Below, piece after piece: positions 58,859 through 64,000 of a stretch of 64,000 nt of DNA. The stretch is from Mantis religiosa. Taxonomy: Eukaryota > Arthropoda > Insecta > Mantodea > Mantidae. The stretch is taken from positions 79,512,055-79,576,054 of the forward strand of contig CM060952.1 in assembly GCA_030765055.1 (NCBI GenBank), given 5' to 3'. The number at the start of each line of letters is the position of its first letter. The first letter of the stretch is position 1. The notes below the pieces were generated by a model. It saw only the letters and a list, made by a program, of their open reading frames with translations. It was not told the origin of the DNA and did not search any database. The translations under genes and the position numbers were made by a program.

Positions 58859-61527
58859 TAGGGGGCGGATTTTGCCCTATTTGCCCATTTTATTCCTATG
58901 TTCATAAACGTAGGCCTTTAAGTTATAAGCACGTTTCCTACAATTATTAGCCTAATCTCTTAGCTTTATACTGCCTATAAATGCCTATTTCATACGTATG
59001 TGCCAATTCTGCTCTTAGAGCCTAAAACAGCCTTTTTAGCCACTTTGTTCTGCTTGCAATTTGTGACGACAGCTTTTGCATTTATTGGTTTCAACGTGAA
59101 GTTTTCGGGGAAGAGACATTTCTTACTGCTGCACATTGGATATACAAAAAGAGGTTTAGCGAGGTAGCTATCTGCCTTACAGACGTGTCACAATGCGCTA
59201 ATAACGTCATGGAAAATCTTAGAATTCGTTCAAGAATGAGTTCAAAGACCAGCTAAATGATATTTAACTGGATTGACAAATGACCACTCTTAATATGGGG
59301 AATGGAAAGCCCATTCTGTAAGCAGTATTTCAAGTGCACACATAGATCAGTTTCTTACGCAAATATGCCAAAAGAGAGAATCAACAGAAGTGTACTTCTT
59401 AAACAGTGGATAAATCGTAATCCATCGTTCAGCACAGATGGGAACGTAATGTTTTTGTCAGCCTTGTGTGAAACAGTTGAGTTTAATCATTCATGTTTGT
59501 ATTAATACTATATTATCCCAGTGTCAAAAACCTTGTAAAAATCAGCCCCTGTAGCAACGTTACCGAACACAAATTAGTAAGTTGAGGAGACCGAAAGAAG
59601 AGAAACTGAATGTTTTCAGTTTTCCAAAGTAAAGTACAACTTTGCTTAATGCGAAAACTTTCTTCATCACATGATATGACTTTACATTGATATTTATCTT
59701 AAAACATGTCTGAATTGTTAAACAAGCCCGTCTAATGCATTTCGTCTAGATTGGAATATTATTTATTTGAAACTTATAGGTATAGCTTTGCAAACTCAGT
59801 GCACTAGATTTCACAATTTAGTTATGAGTACTGTCTTGTGGCAGTTTCAATGCAGCAGCATGATATTTTTGTGCTGGTGTAAAGGCTTATTTCTTGAGCT
59901 AATAGTAATAGAGATTATTAATTAAATTATTGATGGTAACAATTATTAATAATCATAACAGATCATAATCAGTACCGCTGGTAAGCATGAATTTACTCCC
60001 GTAAGATTTCTTTTACATGTGTGTAAATCTACTGACATGAAGCTGTTGTTTTACCCAATTATAAAATCACCACTCTGGGACTCTGTTCAGGTTACAACTT
60101 AAACTTGTAAGGCCAACGCTTAATTAGCTAGGCTAGACAGACTAAGATTATATATATGAACAAATTGTGATTTTCTTATGCTTATGTTTTTCTACATGTA
60201 TCTCAAGGAATCATGAAATTGATTGCTTGGAGATTTCCGGTGTTGTTTCTAACATTGAAAATGAAACTGCAGACCAATAAATCATAACGATTTGTGTAAA
60301 ATTTTACAGAAATTCCTTTATAAAAGTAGGTATGAGAATTCTTTTCACGACGCCGTAACAGCTGTGATTATGTTTGAATGAATGGGAAACGCCTACTAAA
60401 ACGCTGTGCTTTATTATTTGCTCTTAGTCGACAATGGGACATTTAGGGTTTTTATTACAAAAACTAGGATTCTGTAGCTTTAGATTTTAATTAATTTCTC
60501 TTCTGTGCTTTGTATCCTTCTGACACATCGTGACATCATTTTAAGTGATATTAAGATTGCTGTGAGGAACTTTTGAATTTCCTTATCTTTCCTACAATCG
60601 TTTCTATTAAGCAGACACATCTGTGCAAATTGGCCCAAAACTTACGACAATCCAAAATTTAGTTTTTGTCTTAAAATTAATATATACTTCAATAGTGTAA
60701 AGTTTTCTTTTTCCTTGCAGCACTACAGAAAAGTCACATGACTATTTAAATAACGCTACACCTGTATCGTAGCTGCTATTACGTAATTTTAACCTCAGAT
60801 TTCTCAGATTTCATATTTTCTACATTTTCCTAGCTTCAAAATGTTCCACAGGATGCAGTTTTCTATTAATCTATATGAAATTCTAAACATGCCTGTAAGG
60901 CAACTGCATATTAAGTGTACCCATTTACATTTGTTGTGTTTTTGGTATTTGTATAATGCTTACTTCATACTGAAAACGCTGAGGAAAATAAAAATTGTTA
61001 AATAGGTATGAATATTTTTTCCCTTCGTTGATATGGCGAAGACAAATATTTCACATATTTACAGGTCATTAATAGGTTAAAATGGGTGCACAAACTTATA
61101 CCCCAAGCATTAATTTTTAAAATTACTATACGTGGGACATTTTGAAAATCGCCTGAATTTAGACATAAACTGTTAATTTGTCAGAAGCTATTGTAACTAG
61201 AAAGCTGAAACTTGGTATTATTCTAATCTTGTTCGATCACAAAAATAAATGATAGACATTTGAAACAAATCTAACAAAAGCTTCAGATATTTCAGCTTTC
61301 ACCCTTAAGCACCACCCCTGAAACCCATGTTTTTGTTTTTTGACGTAGTTAATTACTTCACATCTTTCTGCACATTATGGTTCTTACTTAATGAAGTGGA
61401 TTTATATGTATTTTAACTATACGAAAATATATGTTATTTTAACTTGCTGTGGAGCTATTTATGAAATTTGGAATAAATGTAGAACTATTTCGCCTAGGAA
61501 CCGCAAAATAGTACGTATTTAGCGAAT
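58859..61527 (+). mobile_element. hAT transposon, inverted relative of 6752-8434 (hAT-1, copy B)
   Basis: It begins TAGGGGGCGGATTTTGCCC, flanked by GTAATCAG (58851-58858), which lies at the hAT-type site. It aligns inverted with copy A from both sides: 58859-59158 and 60607-61527. Between them lie 1448 bases (59159-60606) absent from copy A, where the short copy reads GAGGTTTATTAAG. The far end of copy A is missing here: the match ends at about 61527 with 'tagcgaata', and no terminal repeat or TSD follows. So this copy is truncated but keeps interior sequence that copy A lost. Confidence 0.75.
59302..59505 (+). pseudogene. Possible hAT transposase N-terminus
   Basis: A 67-codon frame inside the extra interior of copy B. 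From MPKERINRSVLLKQWINRNP it continues SFSTDGNVMF and ALCETVEF. The 'M.K......QW......F.TDG.V.FC..C...V' style is that of the CGGBP1/BED-type N-terminus of insect hAT transposases, the same group as the C-terminus at 6262. One zinc-binding Cys is replaced by Leu and the frame ends at HSCLY, so the finger is incomplete. Motif recognition only; the alternative is chance. Confidence 0.4.
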
Positions 61528-62215
61528 ATGATAAAAGTGGCAAATATAGCTCAGTAACTGGAAAAGGAAAAGTAAAAGTGAGAAATGTCGAAAAAAATGA
61601 GGCGAGGAATAACTGGGAGGTGAGGTGATAGTAATAAGTTCAAATAAAAATAGCAAACAGAGAAAGAAAAAACGTTTTGCAAATACAAATGTGACGTAAG
61701 ATAGGCAAATAAAGAAAACCAACAACCCTCAATACAGGAAACTAATGCTCGGATAGAGTGGGGAGCAAGTTGAAATAGTAGAAAAGAGCAAATCATGTAA
61801 TCCGCACTAATGGCAGATGCATTGTCTTTAGTACTCAATATATTAAATCAAACCTAATTATCCAGACCACATGATGTCAACCTATTTAAACTGTGGTAAA
61901 GCAATCACAGGATACTCTGTTCTCTCATTAGTAATGTAGAAATAATACTTATCTCCAATAACTTGAAGTAGATAGAAGGATACGAGTTTCGTTATCTACA
62001 ACGAAATATGCAGTGAAACTTTATCTCGATTATAAAGGTAAACTTTATTTCATTAGTAGCATGTGAGTGTTTCGCACAGTCATCTGTTTCTGTCGTTACG
62101 CTTCTTGGTTTGTTGGCAAGCAAATAGATCACGTATATTGCAGGCAGGCTCATGCAGTGAATGTATATATGTCCACTATCGTGTATCACAAGTTTTCTGA
62201 CAAAACAACAAATAG
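61528..62215. other. Unassigned AT-rich DNA
   Basis: Minus-strand frames at 61519-61838 are low-complexity (Phe/Leu-rich) and have no identity. Confidence 0.4.
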
Positions 62216-62219
62216 GTAT

Positions 62220-62390
62220 TACTTACTTAAAATCTTATGGTTTTGATTTTAATTTTTTACGTCAGTGATAGACAAATTCTATTACATAAAATGTAGATCT
62301 TGTTAAAATACACATGTTATAAGAACACCCGAAGTGTTATTTGTAGAAGAGTAGAGAAAGCCATGTGAGTGCAACAACTTAGGTTGTTTT
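62220..62390 (-). repeat. ABC dispersed repeat, fragments of B and the A edge, inverted
   Basis: 'aaaatgtagatcttgttaaa' is part B in reverse. The A edge 'gagaaagccatgtgagtgca' is at 62350-62375. Most of part A is deleted between them. Confidence 0.6.
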
Positions 62391-62679
62391 TATATTGCTT
62401 CTAGTCATTGCACTTCATCTCGCCAAGCAACCAAATGTTGATGTAGTAACAAATGATTGATCATTTAGAAGAGCAAATGAAAACTTGCACAGCCAGAGGC
62501 TGGTTTTGATTTTAATTTTAACATTTTTATTTCCGTGACTTGTGCCAAATACCATGCTAGAATTAGACGGTAAAATGTCAGCTCTAATCTAATGGTAAAT
62601 AGCGTCTCATTAGGTTAATGATTTAACCAATTTAGTATCACTGACCTGACCCAAAAAGTTTAAAAAATAATCTGATGTG

Positions 62680-63790
62680 CTGCACTCACATTACTCTTTC
62701 TATTCATATACAAACACTTGTTCTACCTACTTCCTGTTAATCAAATAAACATTATCTTATTGCTAGGTACACAGAAATACATTACACTTTAAGTGATAAG
62801 TTTTAAACAGCTGGTCGTTTTGTGATTCTTTGTGATTACATTGTCTTTCCACAACCAAAATTTTTAAAAGAAGCAACACGAAGTTCCCATTTTAGAAAGC
62901 CTTACATAATGGAATATTCACACACACGCACGCACGCACGCGCACACGCACACATACACGTGCGTTCGCGCACAAAACCTGGAACGACAGCTCTAAAAAG
63001 GCCAAGGCCTACCAACCCGACTGCCGGCCTCACGCCCACTTACGGAAGACAGAGGTGGGCGATCATCCCACCGATACGGGGAGGAGTTGTGGTAAGCATC
63101 TCGGCATCCCCCAGTCGGAACGTTGGTTTTCGTGACCAGGACCGCTTAGCTAGCGTAAGCTCCTCACGATGCTAAGTGGGCACCGCTCCTATACGCGGGA
63201 CTAAAATCTGTACCCCATGGGTGGAAACGAGCCCGGGTTGCTTTCCGTGGTCAGAACAAGGTATGCTGCGTTAGCCCGCTACGACATGGCGCAGGATACA
63301 CACACGCACGCACACACACGCGCGATAAAAATTATGTTTTAAGAAAATACACTTTTTTGTGTAATAGATTTTGTTTATTTCTTACAGTTTAGCAGTTATA
63401 CAAAAGTCATTCAGAGTGAATGAGGACATTACCAGAAAATTCAAAATATACACACATTTCGTTTGTCTCGAAAATATCTCAAAACAATCGGTAAATAAAT
63501 TAAAATCATGGTCATTAAAAAGCAAAATCATGAGTCTGGGTGGCTCATTCGGTTCAGCCCGTACCGAAGGATTTTAAGTGTGCTTAAAAACAACAGCTCC
63601 ATGTGAGTAGATTTACGTCATATAAAAGAACTCCTGTGTGACGAAATTATAACACACTGGAGGCGCTGAATTCCTCCTAGCAATTGACGTCATTAGTGGA
63701 CGCAATATTTATTTAATTATAATCATTCCTGAGAAATTCATGCTTCATCTTTGGTAGATGCTGAACTTGAATACCACGTTCGGTATTTAA
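62680..63790 (+). repeat. ABC dispersed repeat, nearly full length, with a GC-rich insert
   Basis: Part A ('gcactcacattactctttct', 'ttaagtgataagttttaaac', 'agctggtcgttttgtga'), part B to 'tggaatattcacac', then an insert (62985-63300), then B again ('cagttatacaaaagtcattc') and C ending 'gaataccacgttcggtattt'. CA repeats border the insert on both sides. Confidence 0.65.
62985..63300. repeat. GC-rich insert flanked by CA/CG repeats, possible SINE
   Basis: About 315 GC-rich bases between two CACACG-type microsatellites. On the minus strand, TAGCGGGCTAACGCAGC and CCCGGGCTCGTTTCCACCC are spaced like A and B boxes. It is unlike SINE-1 to SINE-4. The frame at 62822-63175 runs through it without known motifs. 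Confidence 0.45.
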
Positions 63791-64000
63791 ACATTTTACC
63801 ATTTTAATGGTTTTTTAATGCTTTTCACAGATACAAACATAAATGGTTCTAGGGAACATTACAAATCATATTTCAGTGAAACCTCATTAAAGTGTTTTGG
63901 TGGAATGCAATGCCTCCACCAGAGAAAATTAAAACCTTATTGCTATCTATGGGAATGTGTCACTTTTTCTATTCTAGTAATGGTTGTCATTGCTAAGCAC

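Overview
This window looks like AT-rich, gene-poor nuclear DNA of an arthropod, most likely an insect with a large, repeat-laden genome. The grounds are relics of insect-type transposons (Tc1/mariner, hAT, Mutator-like, DUF4817-type), non-LTR retrotransposon relics, many tRNA-headed SINEs with clean target-site duplications (TSDs), long CA/TG and ATT microsatellites, and no bacterial-style operons. I cannot name the species. I found no host protein-coding gene that I can support. The open frames with recognisable content are transposable-element (TE) proteins, all broken or partial.

Layout. 0-5.9 kb: a short hairpin, an RNase H-bearing non-LTR relic (1209-2862, minus strand), a palindromic SINE pair (3351-3522) and copies of a dispersed AT-rich repeat that I call ABC. 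5.9-8.4 kb: two hAT elements side by side (5944-6743 and 6752-8434), the second carrying a SINE. 8.4-16.6 kb: SINEs, ABC copies and TG/CA arrays. 16.6-18.05 kb: a complete-ended Tc1-like transposon (16633-18054) whose transposase has two in-frame stops. 18-35 kb: mostly AT-rich unassigned DNA, ABC copies, three parallel copies of a second repeat (D) and five SINE-2 copies. 38-41 kb: a Mutator-like transposase C-terminus, a DUF4817-type transposase N-terminus, and a 58-unit ATT array abutting a SINE. 45-48 kb: a long SINE-3 and a second, older Tc1-like relic split by a SINE. 48.9-50.1 kb: a roughly 77-bp minisatellite with a 232-bp higher-order period. 50-56 kb: SINEs, ABC copies and a TG array. 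56.3-57.9 kb: RTE-like retrotransposon relics on both strands. 58.9-61.5 kb: a second, inverted copy of the 6752-8434 hAT element, carrying an extra 1.45 kb that may hold a transposase N-terminus. 62-64 kb: more ABC repeat and a GC-rich insert.

The sequence records a chronology of nested insertions rather than a pathway. ABC is the oldest layer, hAT and Tc1-like elements landed in or near it, and SINE-1, SINE-2 and SINE-3 landed last, as their intact TSDs show. The most interesting structures are the adjacent hAT pair sharing a target site, the inverted hAT copy with an internal coding remnant, head-to-head SINE palindromes, microsatellites that sit at fixed places in repeats, and the higher-order minisatellite. 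Species, family names and ages would need database comparison, which I could not run.
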